Source: Pollenia angustigena (lineage: Eukaryota > Arthropoda > Insecta > Diptera > Polleniidae). Taken from it: a stretch of 64,000 bases of DNA. Made by a program: the position numbers and the translations under genes. The notes below the pieces were generated by a model. The model was not told the DNA's origin. It ran no database searches and was given only the letters and a program-made list of their open reading frames with translations. The stretch is taken from NCBI GenBank assembly GCA_930367215.1, contig OV884056.1, positions 226,973,127 to 227,037,126 on the forward strand, in the 5' to 3' direction. Of this stretch, positions 9,289-18,462 are shown piece by piece (the stretch's first letter is position 1; every line of letters starts with the position of its first letter).

Positions 9289-11475
9289 AACTGCAAATAA
9301 CTTTGATGTGGTATCGAGTGGTGAGCCTACCTATTGGCCAACCGACTTCAACAAGCTACCAGACCTTATTGACTTTGCTGTAATCAAAAACATCAAGCGC
9401 GATCAGGTACTAGTTAGTTCCTCCTATGATCTTTCGTCTGATCATTCACCTTCAATCCTCATTTTAAAATGTAACTCTGACGCCGCAGCTGCAAACTGGT
9501 TTTCCTATCCAAACAGAAACACAAATTGGTTAAAGTATAAAATGTATGTGAGCTCTCACCTATCACAGTGCATTCCCCTAAAAAATTCATCTGACATCCA
9601 AATAGCTGTCGACCGATTTACAGAAGTCTTGGATGCTGCAGCAAGAAATGCAACCCCAATCAAGCGGACAATTAAACGTGCTCCTTACAATACATCGACG
9701 GATATAGAGACCCTTATCAGAGAAAAAAGGAAGTTAAGAAGACAATGGCAAAACAGTCGTTCCCCAACCACTAAGGCCCAACTACAATTATGCCTGACAA
9801 CTCTTCGCAACAAATTGAGACAGAACCACGAGTCTGCAATAGAAGGCTATCTAAACAGCCTAGATGCCACAAAAAACTCCAATTATAGCTTATGGAAGGC
9901 TGTACGGCATATGAAATGCCCTATAACCCAAGAATCTCCATTAAGACTGGAAAACCGCACTTGGGCGAAAAACACAGATGAAAAATTAAACGCTTTCGCG
10001 GGCCATCTTGAGAAAGTTTTCACGCCACATGATACACATACTTGTTCCTGTCGTCCAACCATTCCTGATAAGGTAAACCATCCATTAAAATTTAACATTA
10101 CTCAAGTAAAATCTGCAATAGAAAAAGTGAATATTAGAAAATCTCCCGGACTTGACCGTATCACAGGGTCAATGATAAGAAACTTACCTTCGTCTGCTTC
10201 CAGAATCTTGCTGTTCATTTTTAACGCTATATTAAGAGTCGGATACTTCCCATCCTCATGGAAGAAGTCTATAATTGTTATGATTCCCAAGCCAGGAAAA
10301 GATGCTAGCCAGGTTGCGTCGTACAGACCGATAAGCTTATTATCAATCCTATCAAAGCTTTTCGAAAAAATATTCATTTTAAGTATAACTCCTCATCTAA
10401 ATGAACACGACATCATCCCGGATCACCAGTTCGGATTCAGAGCGAAACATGGTACAATAGAGCAAGTGCATAGAATTGTCACCCTTATTAGATCGGCGTT
10501 TGAGAAAAAGCAATACTGCTCAGCCCTGTTTATAGACATTTCCCAAGCATTTGACAAAGTTTTTCATGATGGGCTACTCATCAAAATAACACGAATGCTT
10601 CCTCAAAACACTCACAAGCTTCTGGAGAGCTATCTAACAGGCAGAACATTCATAGTAAGGTCGCAAGATAAATACTCCCCCCTCAAGAAAATTACTGCTG
10701 GTGTTCCCCAAGGCAGCATATTAGGACCGCTTCTATATATAATATACACAGCGGATATGCCAACAAACCTGAGCACGCATACCTCTACATTTGCAGACGA
10801 CACAGCATTTATTAGCGTTAACCATGACCCAAAACTCGCATCGCAAAATCTGCAGTCCCACATCAATGAACTAGAGGCATGGCTAGAAAAATGGAGAATA
10901 AAGGTTAACCCGGCTAAATGTGCTCACTTAACTTTCACGCTCAGAAGACAAACGTGCCCAGCAGTAAAAATAAATAACATCACTGTTCCGGTAGAAAACC
11001 ATGTAAAGTACTTGGGAGTTCATATAGATAGACGTTTGACCTGGTCTCGTCATATCGAAGCGAAAATAACGGCTATGAAACTTAAAGCAGCTCAACTACA
11101 TTGGCTTCTCGGTAGAAACTCAAACTTGTCTTTAGACAACAAAGTTCTTCTATACAAGTCCATCATAAACCAATATGGACATATGGCATCCAATTATGGG
11201 GTACTGCATGCGCATCTAACATCCAAAAGCTTCAAAGAAGACAGTCTAGAATATTACGACAAATTGTCTGCGCCCCATGGTATATACGTAATGATATTAT
11301 CCACAGAGATCTCAACGTCCCCACTATCCAGGAGGAAATTAAAAAATATTCAATAAGCTACATCGGTAAACTAATGGTTCACCCTAACTACCTCGCTCGG
11401 GGTTTGCTTCAGTTCGAAGGTCACCAGAGGCTAAAAAGAACCGATACTTTGAGCCTTACTAGAAGACAGTCTTAA
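9289..11475 (+). pseudogene. jockey ORF2: endonuclease (C-terminal part) and reverse transcriptase, frameshifted
   Basis: The frame opens straight from the LTR junction. The endonuclease tail has the catalytic SDHSPSIL motif (9437-9460). RT motifs follow in order: KSPGLDRI, VMIPKPGK, YRPISLLS, LFIDISQAFDKV, AGVPQGSILGPLLY and FADDTAF (10790 onward), then the thumb KYLGVHIDRRLTW. FADD instead of YADD is typical of jockey elements. The enzyme primes cDNA at nicked target DNA. The frame ends at 11356, but homology continues in another phase to a stop at 11473-11475. A second copy (56822-58312) has one more A at 11167-11169, so copy A lost one base here. ORF1 is not in the window. Confidence 0.88.
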
Positions 11476-11623
11476 AAATTTGAATACAGCAGTTAGTGGT
11501 TACACAGGTAACAACTAATAAACAACAAGTAGAATTAAGATTTGAATACATATTGTAAATTTCGATAAGAAAGATTCAATAATAAAAATAAATTATTAAA
11601 AAAAAAAAAAAAAAAAAAAAAAA
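11476..11623 (+). other. jockey 3' UTR and poly-A tail
   Basis: Short AT-rich tail after the ORF2 stop with AATAAA-like motifs near 11580-11592 and a 26-A run at 11598-11623. It marks the LINE's 3' end. Confidence 0.8.
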
Positions 11624-11740
11624 TTGCAAAATCAACCGGTATGCTCGGAAAAAGCGATATTACGTCAAACGAAACTAATTTCTCGTCATCTTCTATTGCA
11701 CAGTTATTTACCTTACTCCTAAATTGCACCGCATCCCTTA
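11624..11740 (-). pseudogene. Penelope-like reverse transcriptase, catalytic motif A part
   Basis: The minus-strand piece contains DDEKLVSFDVISLF and PSIPVD, the motif A region (catalytic Asp in SFDV) of Penelope-like RT. It continues the fragment at 12191-12572 in the same phase if the inserted element and one copy of its TTA duplication are disregarded. It is cut by the jockey poly-A tract at 11623. An 81-residue minus-strand frame spanning 11535-11780 is a chimera of this piece with poly-A and MITE sequence. Confidence 0.78.
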
Positions 11741-12190
11741 TACCGTGTTCAGATATGCACCTTAATTGAGTTTTACGCAATAAATGCCATTATTGAGCTC
11801 AATTATCCATACAAAATTGCAATTTAGATATTGCTCAATTAATACGAAATTGTTATAAATATTGAGTAAAATTAAAATGCGACACTGTAACAAGTGTGTT
11901 TATTAAGCAAAACACAACTTACTAAACAGTGTTTTGACATTTGACAATTGAAATTATAACAAAAAAAAAGGCCCATACATTTGGTCTGCGCAAAAACCAG
12001 ATGTTTATTCCTTAAAGATATCAAAAGTTGTTTACATTTTCTTGTACATGTACATTTTTGTTTACGTTGAATGTTGTATGTAGTAGTAATATAAATTGAG
12101 TTAGCTAAATTGTGTATATGTGAACAGAAAGATAATTATGTCAATTAACCGAATATTGACTCAATAAAAAAGGTATATCTGAACACGGTA
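11741..12190. mobile_element. 450-bp TIR element (PIF/Harbinger-type MITE) inside the Penelope-like RT
   Basis: The ends read TACCGTGTTCAGATAT and its reverse complement, with similarity continuing weakly to a TTGAG motif on both sides. Flanks are exact TTA (11738-11740 and 12191-12193), the 3-bp duplication typical of PIF/Harbinger. Disregarding the element plus one TTA gives a continuous RT frame across the site, which independently fixes the boundaries. ATTGAG/CTCAAT motifs recur inside. It has no coding capacity. Confidence 0.85.
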
Positions 12191-12572
12191 TTACATTAAA
12201 CTCTGAATCCACTGTTAGTTTCTTCAAGATATTCATTAAAAACTTACATAATTCACTAGATGGTGAGTTTACTGATGCACAGATTGGTCTAAGTGGGAAT
12301 CCTTCCTTATGGATCTTCGGTAATCCATAAATTCTTGGTGCAAAAGCCGCGTCATGTTTAAGTCTTCGTTTCTCTATCACAGTTATTATATTTAGATTGT
12401 AAAGTTTATCTACTAATTCATTATTTTTCCTTTGTAAAGCTGATGTGGGATCTTTATCAATTCTTCTATAGGTCATCATATCGCTTAAAATATCATTCAT
12501 TCTCGATTCATAATCTTGTTTATCCATTGCGACGGTAACGTTTTTGTTCAAAAAAGTTTTCGCCTGTCCCAT
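12191..12572 (-). pseudogene. Penelope-like reverse transcriptase, N-terminal part
   Basis: The minus-strand frame contains VTVAMDKQDYESRM, RIYGLPKIHKEG and PLRPICASVNSPSS, which match the N-terminal RT region of Penelope-like elements (the G-L-P-K-I-H-K box is characteristic). Reading goes from 12572 downwards and ends where the TIR element was inserted; the ORF then runs 50 bases into that element and stops at 12141. The upstream linker looks contracted (the usual DKGN segment is missing), so this copy is degraded. Penelope-like RTs prime at target DNA and often lie near GIY-YIG endonucleases, which are not seen here. Confidence 0.8.
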
Positions 12573-12575
12573 TGT

Positions 12576-12862
12576 GACCTTGAGCTTAACGAATTATTTA
12601 CATTAAAATTTTCCATTAATGCTTAATACAAATAACTATTAAAGACAAAAACTAAATATTACATTAAATTAGATCTAAAAAAACATAAATAATTAGAAAT
12701 AAAAATCACTGAAGGAAAACCTTTTCAAATATTAGTATAACCTATTCAAAAAAGTTTCACAAGAATTGGGTAAAGCGCTTCAAGTTTAAAGAATAGGTTA
12801 ATAAAACAGATGAAAAAACCTTTTTTAAATTAATGCAAATGCGATATTATTTCTAAATTTAG
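12576..12862. other. AT-rich spacer
   Basis: No frame, terminal repeat or RNA gene recognised. It ends with a pyrimidine/AT stretch resembling a splice acceptor (TTCTAAATTTAG). Confidence 0.4.
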
Positions 12863-12863
12863 A

Positions 12864-13058
12864 GACCTGGAGCAACATGCAGAAACAAGGAAGCATGAAC
12901 AAAAACTTTCAGCAGAGGCGGTATTAAGTTTAGGTGCTGTGCGCAGTTTAATTGCACCTGTCGGTCATATGACAAACCTTTCTAAAAGGCAATTTGACAT
13001 CTTGTCGCGAAAGCTGAAGGACAAAATGCAGCATATTATAAAAAATAAATTTTTTTAG
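12864..13058 (+). CDS. Exon-like orphan reading frame, 64 codons, no start codon
   Basis: An open frame without ATG follows an acceptor-like TTTAG (12858-12862) and ends at TAG 13056-13058. Its composition differs from the flanks: it is charged and helical, with segments such as KLSAEAVLSLGAVRSLIAP, SKRQFDILSRKLKDKM and a basic C-terminus. I do not recognise the family. It could be the last exon of a host gene or a fragment carried by a transposon. No partner exon is visible within several kb upstream, where transposons intervene. The coding call rests on the uninterrupted frame, balanced codon use and the acceptor. Confidence 0.4.
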   Translation, partial: DLEQHAETRKHEQKLSAEAVLSLGAVRSLIAPVGHMTNLSKRQFDILSRKLKDKMQHIIKNKFF

Positions 13059-13424
13059 CATCTTTTCCTAAATAAGTTTTGGCAACACTGCGTATAGGTA
13101 ATGTCATGATTTAAATTTGCTGCCACTTTTTTGGATGGCGAATAATGTCACAGTGCTTTGACATTTAATTAGATATACAAATAGAGTGGAAATGGTCAAC
13201 AAGCGATTGAGCGATACACAGCTCAATAACGTGGATTTTTTTTTGATGCTTATTTGACAAATGTTTAGAGTGTTGCGTTAACGCTGCGTCAATTTCATTG
13301 TCGTTTAAGTGGTTATTAAAACAAATAAAAATTGCTTTTCTGGGGCCACTCAAATAACTGTTTGCTGCGGTACTTGCATTAAAATTGTGTTAGACCCTTA
13401 TTTTTTGAAGACGCCGTAGGTGGT
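13059..13424. other. Unassigned AT-rich sequence
   Basis: Nothing firm. A 62-residue minus-strand frame (13165-13353) has no recognisable motif. Confidence 0.35.
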
Positions 13425-13590
13425 AATAGGGCTTTGGAGTTGGAGTTGAGGTTTTTGTACCGGATTCAGTCTCATTTACATTTAGGATCAATGTAAGAGT
13501 AGGAGTTGGAGTCGGTCTTCAAAAACTTCAGCGGTTGGAGTCAGAATAAGATCTTTTTTTTGACGACTCCACAAACTTTGATGCTAGGCA
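13425..13590. mobile_element. Fragment of a hAT-type repeat rich in GGAGTTGGAGT motifs
   Basis: Shares GGGCTTTGGAGTTGGAGT-like terminal sequence and a following GAGGTTTTTGTACCGGA segment with the better-preserved copy at 55588-56325, reverse strand of its right end. No duplication is visible, so it is a relic. Confidence 0.5.
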
Positions 13591-14085
13591 ATTTATTTTA
13601 TATCCCAAGTTACTGCCTTAGGTCTTAGTAGTTGTTACATCCAACTGGACGAAGACACCGTTAACACTGCTTATGTAACGAAGGAGATTTTAAGATACAA
13701 AAATTTCCTAGTTGAGTGATCTTTCATTCGAACTGCCCTTCTAGTTGTGAATTTAGTTGTGTTTTTAGTGTCTTAAATGTTGGGAATCGTATTTTGAATA
13801 AAATAAGACGCGTAAAATGTTTACCATTGAATATTTTTACCATTTTACGAGATAGTATCGATGATGAGTTTAATAACACAAAGACGAAAATGACATTCCC
13901 CTAATTAAATCGTATCTTTATCTAAATTTTATTATTTGCAATACAAACTAACATTGTATGCTTGTATGAATGTCTAACCTCATTTTTAAATTATCAAACT
14001 GTTTTTCAAGAAGTCGTTAGGCGGCAGAGGCTTAAGTGAAAAACTGAAATTGTTTAAATAAATAATAAATACAAAAAAAAACAAA
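13591..14085. other. AT-rich spacer, nothing identified
   Basis: One short plus-strand frame (13716-13904) lacks any motif and is regarded as chance. Confidence 0.35.
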
Positions 14086-14983
14086 AAAGTGGAGCCTTTG
14101 CAGGATAAAGATATTACTGATCAACCATACACATCTGCAGAAGCCATGAGAAAAACAAAACGTGTCAAAATAACGAACAGTTTCAAACGGACATGAAAGA
14201 TCCTAAGTGGACACCGGACTGATAGATCAGGAAAAATTTTAATTATTTTACAACCAAATTCAGATAAGTTCGATCAAAGTTATTTTCTGAAATTAAAGGA
14301 TTGTGATCACTGCGCTATTTTTACCAGAAAATGTTCGATGTTATCATAAAAGGATCAAATAACTATGCACAAAAAATGATAGACATTACTTGGAAAGATT
14401 GAGAATTCCAATTCTATCAAACAAACAATATATTAGTTTGCCGTTGGGCTGATAATAAGAAGTCACAAAGGTTACTAATTTTGACCAAACTCAACCAATG
14501 CACGCTGTCAAAAGATAGCAAAAAGGGAGAAAAAAATTCAGCAGCCACAAGTATTTTTTATTATATCCAAGAAAATTGTTTTTTTTTAATTTGCATGACA
14601 AGACCATTCAAAATTATGGTATAAATATCCGATTTTAAAAGTTGTGTTGCGCATTTTTTATGTTAGTTTTAAGCTTGTCTGTTGTCAACACATAGAGGCT
14701 AAACTTCTTTGTTTCAATAGAAAACAAAACGAAAAACCAATGTCACAAACTAACTTTCGTGATACAGCAAAATAACTTTTGCTATGATCTAAATGATTGG
14801 AGAGTTCTCCAGAATTTTTAATTCTCAACTGACGGATAGCCTAGATTGTAAATACATTCATACTGAACAGGATGATGGAAAAACTAGACGTTTCAGACCT
14901 TTAGAAAGCCAATAAAAAGGATGTGCAAAAAATGCAATGTATATTTATATCCAAAACGTTGTGAAGCCTGCCATAAAAAGTAA
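14086..14983 (+). pseudogene. Decayed piggyBac-like transposase remnant
   Basis: Broken plus-strand pieces in shifting frames recall the piggyBac transposase order. VCRWADNKK with DQTQPMHAVKR (about 14440-14520) recalls the catalytic-core segment. A WY-rich stretch follows near 14620. Near 14900-14983 is a Cys-rich C-terminus CKKC...CEAC followed by HKK and a stop, like the C-terminal zinc-binding tail of piggyBac transposases. Stops and frameshifts abound and no intact frame or TTAA-flanked terminal repeat was found. The family assignment rests on motif order only. Confidence 0.38.
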
Positions 14984-15015
14984 TTTTTTATAAAATGCAA
15001 AAACTATAATTTTTT

Positions 15016-15465
15016 AGTATTGTGGTTATTTTGTTGAACTATTTATGATTTTTAATCAAAATTTTTAATATTTTTAATTTGGCTTAAGTTCATGAAATTT
15101 AATTTTTCATTAAATTATCTTTATGAAGAAAGGAATTTTACAACATGAAAATTAATTAAAATTGTTATTGATAATCTTTCATTCTTGACGTGGCTGGGGC
15201 TCGAACCCCGGCCGGCAGGTTACCATGACATGTTTCGATTGCAACCACTCAATCTCCTCAGATGGATTTGCCGTCTTACACTCGCAGCCATCGACGACTG
15301 CTGACGTCCATAGTCAAACATCAATCCTTAAACCAAATTGTATTCTAATATTTGGTAGATCGAAATTTGCTTTCCTGAATGATTATCCATTTTAATTGAT
15401 TTTACATGTTTTTTCCTTACTTCTGTTTTTTCGTACTTCTGTCAAGAATTTTTCTTGAAGTCCAA
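15016..15465 (-). repeat. tRNA-derived SINE-like repeat, copy 1
   Basis: About 450 bp similar to 34707-35157 and, inverted, to 56570-58403 (split). On the minus strand it carries a B box GGTTCGAGCC (15198-15207) and, about 35-40 nt upstream, an A-box-like GATTGAGTGGTTGC (15242-15255), as in Ser/Leu-type tRNAs. The 3' part ends in AT-rich sequence at TAGTATTGTGG (15016). No cloverleaf acceptor stem is evident, so it is not called a tRNA gene. Confidence 0.65.
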
Positions 15466-17012
15466 GTAAACTTTTTTTTTTTTTTTTGTATTTTCATTTT
15501 GTCTTTTTCTTTTCTGTTGACCTTTTTCAGCACAACTTGAAGGACAAATGTACACATATTTTCATGAAATTGAAAGAAACCTGTGTTAAAATATGTTTTA
15601 TTTAATTAAAACAAAATGTTTTCTAAACTTACAAAGCAAAAAAATAATGTTGAATAGCGGCCAACGTTCGCGCTTGCGAACACCGGGTTCTGATGGCCCC
15701 AGTAGGGCTAGCTGAATTTTGTAAACGGATTTGAATTCAGATATCCCAAATTAAATAAGAACTTAAATTTCATTGAAATCGGACTTCTTTTATGTTTCGC
15801 GGCCGGAAATGGGTTCAATATAACACTCCTGAATTTTTTAAAGTATTACACATATTTTATTTTAAACCTTAATTTTCAATAAAACTTCGGTTATAGTACA
15901 CTTAAACGTTGCATAATCAATATTTTTTTTTTACTACAAAATTGTTTTTCCAAAAGCAGCAAATAAATGATTCTGTCAATTTATTTATTTTTCAAGTAAT
16001 TTTTCATGTAACAATTCATTAGTTTTTTTTTATAAATCTGTTAAATTCTGTTTATTTTAGCTGTCAAATAGACAAACATAGAAGAGTAGTAAATTATATG
16101 TGGAAAAATATAAATTGTCTCGGTTTTTTTTTTTTTTTTTTTTTTTTTTTGTATAAAATACATGACAATAGTTGATGCTGTAAATCTCTTCCAATAAATA
16201 AACGTTTAAATCATGTGGCGAAAATACATTTTTTCGATTTCAAATCTTGTAATTTAGTGTCAATCATACGCTGTCAGTAACTAGCAGAAGTACTTTTGAT
16301 ACATAAGTACGTAAGTATGGGTATGTATGTACATATACATTTATGTATTATAGTAAAAATATAATAAACTTAAGTCAATTCATAGAGTATATAAATTTTT
16401 ATAAAAAAATTGTATAAATAATGAAAAACATAAAGTTAGTTATACATGTGTGAAGTAATAAATCCTTATTGCAATTTGTCATCACGGATCATGGTTAAAA
16501 TACTTATAATAATGAATCATTTCTGTTTTGGTTCTTATCTCAGAGCTGTTGAAACAAATACGTAGAATACAAATACGAACTAAATTACTTTAAAGACAGT
16601 GGCCATTATGCCATTTTTATATATTTTTTTTTGTATATTTTCCAACACTAGCGGTGAATGAGGGTATACTAAGTACGCCATTCTGCGTGGAACTTTTTTC
16701 GTATTATGACAGCTCACTTTCGAATGACTTAACTGAAAAACCAATTTTGCTGTCAAATTCTTTCCAGTTCTTCTTAGCAATTTACGATGCAGTACATTCT
16801 GTTCTGAAGGAAATGAGTTATAACCCCAAGCAACGTTCAAAAAAATTGATATTTCTGTTACAAAAACTTACATGAATCACCAGAAAATGCCGATTGTCGC
16901 TAAATTTTGCACAAGACTGATCTATTCATTATGCCCATATTAAGCCCCCGAAATAAATTCCAATTAAGTTTTAAATGCCAACAAATCTATATACATAAAA
17001 CATGTATCAATC
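15466..17012. other. AT-rich intergenic sequence with homopolymers
   Basis: Holds T runs at about 15474-15488 and 16122-16150, a GTTCGC-GCTT-GCGAAC hairpin near 15665-15680, GTAT-rich short repeats around 16310-16340, and a relic near 16660-16760 that resembles the GAGGGTATA...CATTCCGTGTG end of the element at 45552-47302. No gene recognised. Confidence 0.4.
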
Positions 17013-17549
17013 ACACTGTGCAACAAAAAAAAAACCAGCCTCAATATTGGTAGAGAAAATCTGCCAAAGAATCGTGCAATGTATGTAAACCGTATTTTTT
17101 TTAATTCCGGGCCTTTAAATATTTGAATTTTTCGAAAAACCCGTTTTACATATATTGAACGATTTTTTGATCTTATAAGACCACTAGAAAAGTTTGATTC
17201 TGAAAATATTCGTAGAACATTTTAACCCTTTTAGTATACTTTTGTGGAAAAGTTATGAAAAAGGACAAAACTTACCCCCTAAGATTAGTGTTAGCGGGTT
17301 AATATTAGAGTTGTCCACCGATTAACCCTAGAACACACACCCGGGTACAAATGTATCCACTTGCAACTTTGCAGTGCTGTTACTCAGGAACGGCTTAACT
17401 TAAGGAATATCTAGGAAACATAAGTAATTTCTAATTTTTTAAAAGTTATTTGATGCAATTCGGGTCAGTTGTTCAGGAGCTACGAGCTTCCAAAGTCGAC
17501 ACCTACGTAAACACACACCCGGGATACGTTTGTGCCACACCAGTTTATG

Positions 17550-18462
17550 TCAAAATAAAAGGCAACAAACCATTTTATAGTGTGTTTAAATTATATTATT
17601 TTATTTGAAAAATTAAAATTATGAATTATTGTTACATATTGTGCACTCGGTATTGGTGATCAGCTAAATAATGGCGAATGCACAACAAGATCAAAAAGAA
17701 ACCGTTAGAATATCCAAATACTACAAACACTTGTCAAAATAAAAGGCAACAAACCATTTTATAGTGTGTTTAAATCAGTGTTCGAAAATAAACACTAAAT
17801 ATCGTTTTTTAATGTTCGGTTCGGTAGATTTGTGGAAAACACAAACGCTAATAGTGTTTGTGTAGAAAATCATTAAAAAAATAACGTTTCCCTGTTACTC
17901 ATCTTTCGAACACAAAAATATTACTGTTTTTATCAAACTCAACAATAGATGTGAACATTTAATTCCGTTCGGTTTTTTTTTTGAAAACCCACAAACTTCA
18001 ATGTGTTCGGTTCGGCTCGTTAATGTTCGTTCCTTTTGACTGGTAAAAAAAAACGTTTTTACAAAAACAAAATACACACACGAAAAAAACATTATAGAAC
18101 ATTAAAATATAATGTTTGTCTACAGTATCACTACAATTGTTCTGTTTTTTAACGAAGAACCGAACATTATAAAATGTTCGGTTCTTTCTTGAAAATAGTT
18201 ACGAACGGTATTAAGGGTTGTCTATGTCTACACAATCACTAAAAAAATAGATATCGTTCCTGGGTGTGTGAGCCGAACGTTAAGTAGTGTACTGTTTATT
18301 TTCGAACACTGGTTTAAATTATATTATTCTATTTGAAAAATGAAAATTATGAATTATTGTTACATATTGTGCACTCGGTATTGGTGATCAGCTAAATAAT
18401 GGCGAATGCACAACAAGATCAAAAAGAAACCGTTAGAATATCCAAATACTACAAACACTTGT
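17550..18462. repeat. 184-bp tandem duplication, second unit split by a MITE
   Basis: Unit 1 is 17550-17733. Unit 2 begins at 17734, is interrupted at 17776-18311, and resumes at about 18320-18462. The units are almost identical, so the duplication is recent and the MITE is younger still. Confidence 0.85.
17776..18311. mobile_element. hAT-type MITE, 536 bp
   Basis: Ends CAGTGTTCGAAAATAAAC and GTTTATTTTCGAACACTG are inverted repeats. The flanking 8-bp duplication GTTTAAAT (17768-17775; 18312-18319) is exact. A related copy lies at 50398-51017. No coding capacity; the small minus-strand frame 17895-18092 lies wholly inside it. Confidence 0.9.

Larger units (their letters stand above)
9289..11623 (+). 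mobile_element. jockey-clade non-LTR retrotransposon (copy A), 5' part beyond the LTR element
   Basis: It carries the end of an endonuclease domain, a complete reverse transcriptase and a 3' UTR ending in a 26-nt A tract (11598-11623), preceded by A/T-rich sequence with an AATAAA. The 5' part must lie left of the LTR element, outside the window. The A tract abuts a minus-strand Penelope-like RT frame, so this LINE inserted into that element. Confidence 0.9.
11624..12575 (-). mobile_element. Penelope-like element fragment, interrupted by two insertions
   Basis: Minus-strand reverse transcriptase pieces with Penelope-specific motifs lie on either side of a 450-bp TIR element. The fragment is cut at its 3' side by the jockey LINE and must resume left of the window. 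At the 5' side the frame loses similarity just above 12575. Confidence 0.8.

Noticed and set aside
15190..15260. tRNA gene (minus strand)
   Set aside because: A and B boxes are present, but no matching acceptor stem or anticodon arm could be drawn, and the segment recurs as part of a 450-bp repeat.
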